Origin: Pomacea canaliculata
Lineage: Eukaryota > Mollusca > Gastropoda > Architaenioglossa > Ampullariidae
Direction: 5' to 3'
NCBI RefSeq assembly: GCF_003073045.1
Contig: NC_037590.1
Coordinates: 41,160,751-41,224,750, forward strand
Length of the DNA stretch: 64,000 nt
The notes beneath the pieces were generated by a model that searched no databases, was not told where the DNA came from, and was given only the letters and a program-made list of their open reading frames with translations. Shown one piece after another: positions 10,301-21,073 of this stretch (position 1 is its first letter; every line of letters starts with the position of its first letter). Made by a program: the position numbers and the translations under genes.

Positions 10301-13300
10301 CTCTGTTCCCTTAATCGTCTCAACTGAAAACTGAAACTCTTGAAGAGCTAGCATCCATTGAAATAAGCCTTTTGTGGTTTAAAAGGCTGTTCCTTTGATA
10401 GTTTCTACAAAAAACTGGAATCCTTGTAATGCTAATGTCCGTCTTTTCCTCTATCTCACTCGACTTCTGGTGTCTCATGCCCAGATACACCTTTTTAGTT
10501 TTTCTCTCGTCATCGTATATTTGTTTGAGTTCTCTTATCAGTTTTGTCAATCGTTCCACCACTTTGTTAGTCTCAGTATTTGCCATTTCCAGAGATTTCT
10601 CTTGTGTTACAGTATTCTCACGTTCTTTCTTCATGCTTTCTTTATGTTCCTTGAAGAATTTGATTTCTGCTAAGGCTTTCTGTAGGTCATCGGACTGTTT
10701 CTTATGACCTAATTCAAGTTCGTGAACTTTTTCTTCAAAGTCACCAACTGTGACCCACTGTTGTTTACACATTTCATCTCTTTCTTTTCGCCAAACCTCT
10801 GTCTCAGCCTTAAGCCGAATAATTTCTTTGTCCCGGTCACTGATTTCTCTCTGCAATCTGCGTTCACGATGTTCTGTATTTTCTTTAAAGTTCTGTAAAC
10901 TTTGTTGCACGGCTTTGATTTCATCACTGAGGTCGTTGATTTTGTGGTTCAGTTCTTCATGAACCTCCTGAAGAGTTGATTCTCTCTGAGCTACTTGCAT
11001 TTCTCTTTGTGACATAAGCTGGTTCTTCCTTCTCAGTATGAATTATTGGGTCCTAAATATTGAGCTCTCTGGTAGAGACAGTTCCGGGCAATGTGACCAA
11101 AAACGTCCACAATTGTAGCATTGCCTCCGGGAAGTCCCTAGTGTGTTAGCGCACACTCTGGCAATATGTCCGAATCCCTTACATGCGTAACATTTGATCT
11201 TCCTACTGAAATTTGGAGACCTGTTCTCTGGTGTATACCGATCTCTTGGGGAACAATCGTGACACCGTGTGCTGTCGTCACGCGGCCCATTCTTACGAGG
11301 TGATCGCGGGCCCTCACCTGCACCCTGCCTCACAGCGGCGAACTCCTGACCGTCGTCTTGTTCGGCCTCAGCTTCTCTTTCGTTAGCTGCCCTTTCAGCT
11401 TCAGCTTCTCTTTCTAATCTGTCTGCTGTTCTCACTCTTGATAATCTTTCTGCTTGTAGCCTAAGTCTTTCAAACTCAAACTCCCTTTCTCTTTCTTTTT
11501 CCTTGGCTAGCCATTCCGCTTCTCTTGCTGCCCATTCTCTCTCTTGTTCCTCGTCGAACCTCTCAAGACACTGTTCGACGTATTGTTCCAGGGCACTGTT
11601 AGTATAACCCAGTTCCTCACCCTGGGCTATGAAGCTATCTATATCCGGGAATTCCATGTCTCTCAAGAACAATTTAAAGAAATGTACCCTACGATGGCAA
11701 AACAAGAGTAGTCAAAAATAATCCACCAGATACAGTACTAATAATACCTTTTGTACAATATTTGTAAACCACCTCGCCTAGTACCGCCTCACCCTAAAGC
11801 GATCACGTCGGGGGTCACCAAGATGTCACGGACCGTCCGCAGACATGCGCATTCTTTCCACAAACCAAAATATCCTGATCGCTTCAGGGTGGGCGTACCT
11901 TCTTAGAGGCACAAATAATTATTCAAATTAAATACAAAGTCAAATGAAACAAAGGCAAAATCCACACTCATAGATTCACTCCTTCATTCGCCACACAAGA
12001 TGTATTACCAATATGTTATCATTCATCCCACATAATATTAAAGGTAACAATAAAATCGACTCTCCTAAATTATTGTCACTGATGAAGAACCCAATGTTCG
12101 CTCCCGATGAAACATCAACCTCTTATTTTAAAGTCTTTGAGACCCTCCCAAGTCCTCTATTCCAATTAATCCCACTGATCTTCTTTCCACGAAGTCTATT
12201 TATGATTGAAAATAAATGGTTTTTCACAGTACCCACAGTTTATAAGCAGACGTCTCGATCTTGCGCATGCGGCCGCCTCCTAGATGTTTGGCCGGATGAT
12301 GTTAGATTCGCTGAAGGCCGGGAGGAAACCTTTCCTCCACCGGCGCTTACTCTCAGGCTGTGAAGAGCTGCCCCTTCCAGGCGACAGATGGAAGTCGGTG
12401 CCCCAGTCTTGCACCAAGTTTTCTGTTCTTTTCTCGCTGATACCAGTGTTTAGTTTCTTGACCCCGCCAAGAAACTGGGATGCCCAAGCCACAGAGCTCC
12501 CCCACGGTGCGAACACGGACTACAGTGACTCACGACCTGTGAAGTACATCCATCTGTAGTTTACCCACGGTATTACTTCCCGTAATACTTTTTCCGCTGT
12601 CGCAGCAGTTGCGAGAAAGTCCCGAGAAAAATCCACCAGCTCCAACTTTTGTTTCGCCGTCTGCTCTCTGCTTTCCGTTATTTTTTCTAACGTTATTTTT
12701 CTCAATCTTTTACGTCACCTTATTTTGACGTCCCAGTTTGCGTCATTTGCTCAAGGGCAAACAACTTCCAGCCCACTACGCTAAATCAGATCTACCACGG
12801 TTGTCGATCTTCCCTCCTAACCCCCTCTACTAAATACTTATCCGTTACATTTAGCTTGTTTCTAAAATTTTGCCCCAGGGGTTTTCTTCTATATGAAGCA
12901 TAGCTTTTTATTTAAGTCTTGACATATATGTTTGGAAGAATATTGGCATGTTGTTAAATTTTGCCTTTTGTTATTTTGTAGTGACCTCAAGTGGCAGTTT
13001 TCAGTCCATGTTTCCCTCTCCTAGTAACAGTAGTGCCAGCAGCTATAACAGTTTGCATCGGCGATGGATGCGCTCCCAGATAACATCCTTACAGAGCCAG
13101 GCACGCCGGTGGAACTCACAAGAAACCCTCAATAGCCCTGAAGTGAGTGACCAATCATGCACATTATTTTATCTGTTGCTTTATTTTATTTACGCAGTCT
13201 TTTATTGCAATTTTTGTAAAGGGTTGCCACTTTTGGTTGCAAATTTTTAGTATGCTTGATATGTTGCTTGTTTTGCTTTTCATAGACAAAATGTACAATT

Positions 13301-16300
13301 TTATGTGAATAATACTGCTCACACATTTTGTTTATAGAGTTCACAACTTCCAAAGAAAAAGCAGTGCAAGCTTGCTGTAGGGATTGTCTTTCTCATGACT
13401 GATGAAAAAGATGAAGAACACAGGTAATTAAAAATAATTTTGAAATGATTGGGGTTTTTTAAGGGTGTAATTTGAGGGAGAAATGAGTATTGGGTGAAAA
13501 TAGGCTATTTTTTCAGGATGTTTATATGTTAATAAAATAATTTAAAAATATTCATTTTGATGCATTTTTTTTAATGGGCACCCCAGTCATATTTGTAATT
13601 GTATATCATCACCTCAGAGTCATTTAACAAGGTTCTGAGCTTCAGCCATGGTAAAAGTGTGGTACAATCACACCATAATATGACATGATATCACTATTTT
13701 ATTTCCAACAGACTGTTTCAGAGCTTTTTCTTTTCCCACATGGCCCTGATTGAGGGACATGTTGAGCAACTGCGCAGTGCCGTTGAAAGGGGTTTCTTCA
13801 GCGGTCGTAACCTGGTTCCTATTCTTTTTGAAGTGAGTAATGGCTAGTTTTCCATTTTTTTATTATTACTGGTTGCTGCATCCAGTGTTATATAAATATT
13901 TTTTCATATAAATGAGAGTAAATTTCATCTTTTTTGTGGCTACTCAAAGGATATACAAGAAGACATTAGCCTGAAGGATTAATTTTCACTGTTCGTCAAG
14001 AAAGAATGGATTTAATCCAGCAGAGGGAGGTGAGGGTCAGGCCAGATGGAAGCAGTTAGGAAAGAATGACCAGTAAGGTCACCAGCATGTCTTATATCTA
14101 TTACCTTCCCTGGGGTTGAACTATCTTCTCCCTCCTCCCCCACTCTGCCATACGCTGAAAATCTAGCCTTTAATAGAGATTGGTTAACTGACTTAGGTAA
14201 TGTGATCTAATTATCCCATGTTCTCATGAGCTGAATAACAAAATCACCTAAAAGAGCAGCACAAAAAACAATTCAGCAGCATAGTGGCAAACCATAAAAC
14301 AAAGATGGGGAGATAGTGAGGAAGGGAGAGATGGTGGGAGAGCACCAGATTCTAATGCTGTTATAAAAGCAGTAGGTAGATATTAAGGCCAGACTTGAAA
14401 TCCTCAAAAGATGGTTACAGTACCAAGGTATAGGACCATTGGTTTCCAGGTTATAGGTGTTATTTTGTTTGCACATGCAAATTAGCTATGTGCTTGATGC
14501 TGACCAAAGTTAATGTTTAAATAATCCTTTCAGTTGGTGAAAGCTATTTTAAGTTTCTGCTGAAAAGGACTTTAGCCTTGAGAGTTCAATTAATTTTAAT
14601 TAAGGCTACTGCCAAAGTAGGTTATAGCTCTTAACTCACCGGAAAGGGTATCTTGAACTTGCCCTTGTCATTGGAGAAGGAAATTTTGCACCAAGTGAAC
14701 CTTGAAGAGGGAATGAAGGGGCAGTTATCCATCATTATACATGCATGGTTTTCAATATTACTAAATATGTTGCAGCTGTTCAGATACATTTTGATTGCAT
14801 GTTCTGTAGATGTTAATGTCCCTGTATATTCTCTGTAGAAGTAATTCAAATTGACCTCTTAAATAATGCTTTTATTAGGAAATGGTTGTCTTCAAAGTGA
14901 GCGTGTGTGGATGATTGTACTGGCTGATAAGCTTTGCTTTAGCATTGGTAAATTCTCAGTGTATCATACTCTGTGAAGAATGACAGCAAGTTCTTGTTTT
15001 TGGGAGAAATGTTTTGATTGCTATGATTATTGATTTTTTTTTTGGCTTTGCTGATGTTAAGAAATATAATTTTCTGTTGTGTAGTCTGTTTTTACACATG
15101 ATTCTGATTGCAGAGCAAAGTTCTCCATTTTGAGACACTGAAGCAAATGACAGATGCATGTTGTTATGTTACAGGCTTTGGACAGGTTTAAGGATGCTTT
15201 GCATGACCTGTACATGGCCCCCCGCCTGCAGAAACCAGTGTGGCTTAGCATGATGTCACTTGGCAGCTACCGTTATGCACTTTGTGATCAGTTTGTTCAC
15301 GAGTTCATGGCACTGGCCACCAAGTATGACAACAAATCTTACAAATTGTAAGTGGCTTGATTTGCTGTATAGATAATTTTTTTCATGTGAAAGTTTTCCT
15401 TTCTGCAGAAATTGCATACATTCTTATGATGTGGAGAGCCAAAGAGGCTGTCGAAGTATGGTTTTCATAAAACAGGCATGACTACAAAGGCACCAGCAAA
15501 TAAAATTTTGAATTGTTAGAGGACATACTTTTCTTGCAACACCAGCTGTTTTACAGAAGCCTGATAATGTCAGTTCCTTTGTACTCTCTATAGTAAGGGA
15601 ATAAAGAAGGCGAAGACAGAATCAAGTGCTGTGAAAAAGAATCTTCTGTTTGAGTCCATATTATTCCTCTTTTTGTAAAGTAAATGACTAATATCAAAAT
15701 ATTGTGAATAAATGCTTAAATGATTGATTTTTGTCTTGTAGCTTTGTCAGCACATTGATATCTGCTGTCCTAACTTACCATTTGGCATGGGTAGCAACTG
15801 TTACACCAGGAGATGGTGCACCATCTAAGACCTATTTGGACAAACACTCAGCAAAATGGGTGAGAACTGTTTTACATTTAGCAGATGCAGATTTTTTTAT
15901 TCACCTGCCGAATCCTACTTTTTTGTTCAACTGCATAATACTGGCCATTAGTGCATTAGTGGGGATCACTGATTTACTAGTGGATAGACCCTGACTGTCT
16001 CTCCTGCTGTATTTGAACTGCTATGACAATACTATCTCAGTATTTGGGATGCCTTGGCACTGTGTTTTCACATAAACTGTCAAAGTTACATGTTTTTGGT
16101 TTCCTTGAACAACTTTATTAGTTTTCAAAACTGAGAAAGGATGCGTTAATCTGCTTGTATCCATACTGCTTTATGTGACATTATAAGTGATAAGAGTGGT
16201 GTTTTTGCGAGCTCTATTACATTGCAACCAGAATCTGTCCAAGAGTTTAAGTGAGGAGGAGTGGTCGGTAGTCTCAATCAACCATAGTTCTTTTGACTGA

Positions 16301-19300
16301 AGTGAATTTATTTTTTGTTTTCTTGCTTGAAGACCTATCATACAAAATTTTAGCCAGTCTTTAATTGCAAACTGTTCAATTTGTATTTTATGTTCATGTT
16401 TACTGGTGTAGCCATGTATGACCCAAAAGCTTCACGGATGTTGTGGTTTTTGTTATGCCTGCATCCTGCATGCCTGTTGATAATGGTGATCACATTTACT
16501 GTTGAAGGTTGATACCCTGGCAAAGACTCACCCATACAATCCATTATGGGCCCAGCTAGGGTAGGTAGTATGCACAATTCATGAGATAATTAGTACATTT
16601 AGTAGTAGTACTATAGTACAATTAGTTAAAGCATATTGTAATCTTCATTATTTGCTATGGTAATATTGGAAATGGCAGTGTATGATTTATTGGCCTTTCA
16701 GTAAATCCAAGTAACATTTTTGTTTTCAGCCTTCAAAGGCATATTCAATTTTCATCACAATTGATCATTTTAAAGTACTATTAGTAACCATAATTTTATT
16801 TATAAAGAAAGCTTCAAATTATTGAGCACAAAAATTAAAGAGATTTCTGTCTTTTACTCAGAGATTTATATGGTGCAATTGGGCAGCCACCAAAAGTTGC
16901 ACGGACAGTAGTGGTTGGACGAAAGGCAGATGTTGTCAACAAATTTCTGTATGTGCTGAGCTACTTTATTCGCTGCAGTGATGTTCGTGAGGTCCCATAC
17001 TCTCAGTCTCTGTCAGCCCTTCTTGAAGAGCAGAACTGGGAACACAGTTCAATCCCATCTAAAGAAGACTCGGCCAGTACTGTGAACATGCTGGAATGTA
17101 ACCAGACTGTGTCATTAGAAGCAGAGCTTCACACAACACAATCCCACAGTGAGATATTGGACCCAAGTAGCAGTTCAATACACTTATCCTCATGTCTTTG
17201 TCCATCTTGTAGTGATTTCAGTAGTGAAAACTGTGGCAGTGAGAGGACTTCAGATGTCGGGCATGATGAAATCACAAAAACCAGAGTGAATAAGGAAACT
17301 ATGAATGGCTGTGTTCTTGCTTCATCTCAGCATGACTTAGCCTTTTCAGAGCGTATGGGACTGAGTGAACTGAATCCTCTCCTGGTCTCATTAGAGAATG
17401 GCAGTGACAAAATTGAGAAGGGTGTCGTTTGCATCCTATCTACTGTGCAGCCTAAGGAGCAGATAAAGAAAGAAAATGTTCAGCATGTCCGCAGATCTGC
17501 TGAAAGTGAGCGTGTCCTTGTCTCAACAGGAACTGCTCTGCCTGAGCCAGAAAGCAAACCAGACTCAAGCACTAAACGGCCAATGTCACTGTTAGCTCAG
17601 CAGCTAGAGCAAAAAAAGCGGGATGAAGCCCGAAGTAAATTTCTGGCAGAAGGAAGCAACAGCATGTTTGAAGAATATTTTGAAGAGGGCATAGAGGTCA
17701 AGGTTATCGATGACATTTGTGAGCAGCATCGGTTGGTGTCACATCCTTTAGCTACCATGGCTCCTGCTGACATTGGAACGGCTGCATTTTGTACTGGGGA
17801 CATTGCTGCGGGTCAGCAGAAAATCTTAATGCCATCCAGGCAAAACAGTGTGGAATGGAAGCCTTTGGTGTCAGGACCAAGCACATTCAATCCAGGAAGG
17901 TGCAGGTGGGTATTTAGATATTGCTTGCCTGTGTTACATTATTTCCACCCAATGCACCAACCCCAGATTTGTCATAAATGCAAAAATTATACAACATTCA
18001 CCAAGATCACCAAAATTACATACATAGGAGTCAGTTCCTGCTTCGACTGGTGAAGAGTTGATGTTGATGTCATGAACATTAGCCTTAGATAACAGATTTA
18101 CTTTGGTTTAGTGGTCTGTAGAACAATTTAGACCCAGAACCACTAAAAAAATTACTGTTATGTAATCAGCAGGAAAGCAGAAATCCAAATTGTGTGGCAT
18201 TATTGTTTCTTTAGCTTTTAGAACTGATCAGTCTAAAATATTGCTGTGTTTTATGGAACTTGAACTAATCTAGTTTGCTGTTGATGATGGCATTAAAATA
18301 CAGTGGACATTATTATGTTCAAATAGGTCAGTAAGGCCAGCAGAGCTAAATCGACGCAGACATCTGTCTTCAACTAGCAGTTTAGACCTGGAGACTTTTG
18401 ACCCACTTGAACACTGCCAGGAAATTCCCATGCTGAGGTCAGCAGAGTTCTTATTGCCACCTCTAGACACTTATGCATATTTGAAAAGAATCGAATACAA
18501 AAATGAATGTTGATGTGAATGTCATTTTTATTAAACTTCAGTGGACATCCTTTTGTATTTATTTGTACATTCATGGTATCAGATGATTGTTAACGCTGGA
18601 CCCAGGTATTGAAAATAGTTGTCACGTGACCTTCACTCATTGCTAATTGATGCAGTGTTGGGTCAGAATTAGAATTACATTGTAAATACTCTGGGATCAG
18701 TGAATTTTTTATTTTTCATCTAGCTGCTGCTGCTTCTAACTTTAGAGGATTACACTGGGGGCTTATGCTCTCTTGCCCCAAATTAAAATTGGTTATATCC
18801 CCAGCTGGTCTTCTTGTACCAGTTATCAGACGATTCATTAACTGATCACTGTTCTTTATGGCCCCCTATGACAACCTCACCATTGACATAGTAATGTGAA
18901 TGTAGTGAAAAAATAGTGAATACTTTTCTTGGTTTTGCCTGTCTTATGTGGAGTCACAAAGTTTACTGTTTTGTACTTTGCTAGTCATTTTGGATGCTTC
19001 TGGTCCTGTTTTTTGGGTTGTTTTTTTTTGTGTGTGGCTATTACCTGCTGGATACTAGGTATAAAGATAAAACACTGAAAATCTCTATATGACCTTCTGG
19101 AAAAGAACCATTGTGGGGAAAAATCTACTTATGGAAAAAAAATATGCATTTCAGTTGTCAGCCATATTTTTTTTATGTTGTACCTATATTTTTTAAACCA
19201 GATTGCCGTATTTAAAAAAACAATAAGTTTTGGAAAATATTTTCAGATGAGCAAAAAACAGTGTTCACTCTTTTCTTATCCATCCTGTATTTTTGCAGTG

Positions 19301-21073
19301 TTGAGTTACAAGGAGATCAATCCAGCGTTGAGGCATTTGACAAAAACTTTGGGCGTTCTCTTCTCGCTGGCTTTAGTGATCACTATATGTCAGACTTTGT
19401 TTTGCATGGCACTTCTGATACCTCTTTTCGACCCAAGCTAATGCAGGACCTCCAGGCCTCTTTGCAGGTATTCATATATATGTTTTAAATGTTATCAGAT
19501 ACATTTATGTTCTTTGAGTTTCAAGGCAAATGGTGTTAGTTGGAAATAGGTTGTACTTATTTCTTTAGAATGGCTAGTTTTATTTGTTTTTACCTTGGAT
19601 AATCATAGAAGAGATCTTTCATGCATCACAGTGTTTGTGGTGTCAGTAAGCAATACACATCAATGCTTCATGGCAAAAGTAATACATTGTGGTGATAACC
19701 TGAGGTGTGTAATTTTATCTCATTATACTTTTCTGTTTTCTTTTCAGCATTCTGTTCTAGATGAGCCAGTGGCAGAATCTGTCTGCATCATTGCTGATAC
19801 AGACAGTTGGTAAGAATTATTTCCTGTGTAGAATCATTGATCATTAGATTGCTTTAGTCTCCATGGCACTCAGGGATAAATTACAATTTTTTTTAACACC
19901 AAGGCAGACTTGAATGTGAAGCCATGTTAAGCTCATTATTTCTTGTCAATCACAACCACCACCACCATCATCACCTCCACATTTGAATCAGATTGTTGAT
20001 CATAAGGTATACTCTGTCAGGACTGTGGAAGTTGCCAGTAGTCGGCTTTTTGATATTAATCCTTTGGGCGTTGTACCCTGGACTGCCTCGCAGCTTGTCA
20101 TGAGCCTCACTGAGTCTATGCTAGACCTGAATCACCTAAAGATGAGTTCAGAATTTGTAAGTATTGCTTAATGTGACGTTTAATAAACCCTTCTTGACAA
20201 ACTGTAAATCTACTGTACAAAGCATCTGTTAAGAGCCTAGAGTTATCCATTTGCATTCTGTTACACTCAAAAGTTTACAGATCATGCTCAAAGAGAATGA
20301 GATGATTCATCATACATCAAAGTTATAGCACAGCTTTAAGAATAATAGCATACTTATTAAGAACTTTTATTGAGCTATGTAATTTAAGCATTTCATGAAG
20401 ATTTGGGTATGGAGTATGTGTTACCTAATAAATATAGTTGCAGAGGGGGCAAAATAATGCAGGCATACAGATGGTGATGCAAATTCGATGGCAAAGTGGT
20501 GTTGGAGGTAGACCCATCAACTCCATGGGTTTGAAGTTACTTAAATTGTTATAAATTTGCTTTGGTGACATTTAACATTTGAGGGGAAGAAGAGATAAAA
20601 AGATGACAGAGATCCTGTATGTATGTGTGCAGTGCATCATGCATCTTGAGGACAGAATGCAAGAGCTATATTTCAAGAGCTTAATGCTTGCTGAGTACAT
20701 TAAGGGCATGGGCCGCTACAATTTGCACCATCTCAATACTGTGCTTGGGTTTGTATTTGCTTATCTTTTTCTTTCTGTTTTCTTGCTTTCCAAATGTCAG
20801 CTAAAATTGACTTGAGTTGTGCAGTTTGAAGCAAAAGATCATTTGTTACCATGTTATTATTACCGTGTAACCAACAATAAAATCAGATTAGATATTAAGA
20901 ATGGTAGACTTTTTGTAGAATGTCTGTTGTGTACAGCTCATGAGTAATGGTTTCTCCTTTCTCTCATTGAATATATATTTTTGGCTTGTCATTTCAGGTT
21001 TGATGCCAGTGACATTCCCCTGCTGCTGGCCATTGCAGGAACACATACACCAAACCTAGCCCTTGGTATTTGA
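4325..21073 (+). CDS. FNIP: Folliculin-interacting protein (FNIP), complete, 20 coding exons
   Basis: FNIP pairs with folliculin (FLCN), binds AMPK and controls Rag GTPases/mTORC1 at the lysosome. Exons: 4325-4413, 6472-6598, 6895-6996, 7607-7707, 7999-8064, 8662-8768, 8943-9023, 12982-13142, 13338-13423, 13712-13832, 15175-15347, 15742-15859, 16508-16560, 16862-17905, 18327-18437, 19299-19467, 19748-19809, 20021-20156, 20633-20748, 20998-21073. All junctions are GT-AG and in phase, giving 3099 nt or 1032 residues (human FNIP1/2 are about 1100-1170). The N-terminal block contains [20 protein letters not shown] and [20 protein letters not shown]; the middle [21 protein letters not shown] and [20 protein letters not shown]; the C-terminal block [20 protein letters not shown] and [15 protein letters not shown]. 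Exon 1 encodes [12 protein letters not shown], like vertebrate FNIP N-termini, and its two spare bases complete a codon with exon 2. The 1044-nt exon 14 is the variable linker. Intron 7 contains an antisense LTR element. Confidence 0.96.
4508..4760. promoter_or_regulatory. CATGTG E-box cluster in FNIP intron 1
   Basis: TCATGTGA occurs at 4508-4515, GCATGTGAC at 4721-4729 and its reverse complement GTCACATGC at 4752-4760. With the site at 4281 upstream of the ATG, four CATGTG-type E-boxes fall within 480 bp around exon 1. This spacing is compatible with a bHLH-Zip (TFEB/TFE3/MITF-type) enhancer. Occupancy is not shown by sequence. Confidence 0.4.
5474..5564. repeat. Small hairpin followed by degenerate 22-27-bp tandem repeats
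   Basis: ATGGGTTG (5474-5481) and CAACCCAT (5490-5497) form an 8-bp perfect stem with an 8-nt loop. The downstream sequence repeats a pattern of TTCAACC, then an ACAACCCATA- or ACAACCAATA-like block, then GTCA, about three times up to 5564. It lies in FNIP intron 1. Function is unknown; it could be a decayed minisatellite. Confidence 0.5.
9160..10184 (-). repeat. LTR (3' LTR in element orientation)
   Basis: On the plus strand it begins TGTCACGGACCG and ends CCGTTACA, so in element orientation it runs TGTAACGG...CGTGACA. It matches the second copy at 11824-12849 except for homopolymer lengths near 10015, 10075 and 10160. The open frames inside it (for example 116 codons at 9349) are repeated exactly in the other copy, but they have no recognised family and are probably not coding. 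Confidence 0.93.
10185..10196 (-). promoter_or_regulatory. Polypurine tract of the LTR element
   Basis: Read on the minus strand, AGGAGGGGAGAA directly abuts the TGTAACGG start of the 3' LTR. This is the expected place for the plus-strand DNA synthesis primer. Confidence 0.85.
10247..10432 (-). pseudogene. Pol remnant: C-terminal end of RNase H, partly duplicated
   Basis: On the minus strand, a frame running from about 10378 to the stop at 10247 contains [15 protein letters not shown], the usual C-terminal motif of Gypsy RNase H domains. A second, diverged copy ([17 protein letters not shown] then a stop) lies at 10379-10432, displaced by 84 bp. Protease, the rest of RT/RNase H and integrase are missing. 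The sequence therefore looks like the scar of a large internal deletion joining gag-side sequence to the end of RNase H, followed by an 84-bp duplication. It overlaps the 3' end of the coiled-coil ORF in a different frame. Confidence 0.8.
10320..11015 (-). CDS. Coiled-coil ORF of the LTR element (231 codons)
   Basis: The product is almost wholly a long charged helix. Residues 1 to about 170 are rich in E, K, Q and R with heptad-like spacing ([20 protein letters not shown]; then [20 protein letters not shown]). The last ~55 residues read through the RNase H remnant in another frame and are probably not meaningful. It follows the gag-like ORF after a 27-nt gap on the same strand, so it may be expressed from the same RNA or be a displaced part of gag. 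No enzymatic motif is present. I cannot name a family beyond a retroelement coiled-coil protein. Confidence 0.6.
   Translation of the reverse strand: MSQREMQVAQRESTLQEVHEELNHKINDLSDEIKAVQQSLQNFKENTEHRERRLQREISDRDKEIIRLKAETEVWRKERDEMCKQQWVTVGDFEEKVHELELGHKKQSDDLQKALAEIKFFKEHKESMKKERENTVTQEKSLEMANTETNKVVERLTKLIRELKQIYDDERKTKKVYLGMRHQKSSEIEEKTDISITRIPVFCRNYQRNSLLNHKRLISMDASSSRVSVFS
11043..11705 (-). CDS. Gag-like ORF with zinc knuckles, capsid region missing
   Basis: The likely start is the methionine at 11657 ([18 protein letters not shown]), 16 residues inside the maximal ORF. An acidic, E/R-rich coiled coil follows (about residues 50-125 of the ORF). Then comes a basic linker and a perfect CCHC knuckle, [14 protein letters not shown] (C-x2-C-x4-H-x4-C). 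A second knuckle begins CYNCGRF but is broken by what looks like one extra T in a T run on the minus strand near 11100; the frame then runs on to a stop. The roughly 200-residue capsid-like domain normally found between coiled coil and knuckles is not visible. Gag normally packages element RNA. This product could still bind nucleic acid but probably cannot assemble particles alone. Confidence 0.75.
   Translation of the reverse strand: MFCHRRVHFFKLFLRDMEFPDIDSFIAQGEELGYTNSALEQYVEQCLERFDEEQEREWAAREAEWLAKEKEREREFEFERLRLQAERLSRVRTADRLEREAEAERAANEREAEAEQDDGQEFAAVRQGAGEGPRSPRKNGPRDDSTRCHDCSPRDRYTPENRSPNFSRKIKCYACKGFGHIARVCANTLGTSRRQCYNCGRFWSHCPELSLPESSIFRTQ
11802..11820 (-). promoter_or_regulatory. 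Primer-binding site, tRNA-Trp-like
   Basis: Three bases inside the 5' LTR, the minus strand reads TGGTGACCCCCGACGTGAT. This is the complement of the CCA-terminated 3' end of animal tRNA-Trp, with one extra C in the C run. The position and the TGG start are as expected for reverse-transcription priming. The tRNA identity is from memory of conserved tRNA-Trp sequence. Confidence 0.75.
11824..12849 (-). repeat. LTR (5' LTR in element orientation)
   Basis: This 1026-bp copy is nearly identical to 9160-10184, with one base net length difference from three homopolymer runs. On the minus strand it should contain the element's promoter. The primer-binding site follows immediately at 11802-11820. Confidence 0.93.

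Larger units (their letters stand above)
9160..12849 (-). mobile_element. Young non-autonomous Gypsy-type LTR retrotransposon in FNIP intron 7
   Basis: The element is 3690 bp and lies antisense to FNIP. It has two ~1025-bp LTRs (9160-10184 and 11824-12849), which are nearly identical and TG...CA bounded. The 1.64-kb interior holds, in element order, a primer-binding site, a gag-like ORF with zinc knuckles, a coiled-coil ORF, an RNase H tail remnant and a polypurine tract. Protease, most of reverse transcriptase and integrase are absent, so movement would need proteins from an autonomous relative. The only LTR differences I found are three 1-base homopolymer length changes, implying a very recent insertion. 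The flanking 5-mers (AATAG at 9155-9159 and TTTAG at 12850-12854) match at only three of five positions, so the target duplication is imperfect. Confidence 0.92.
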
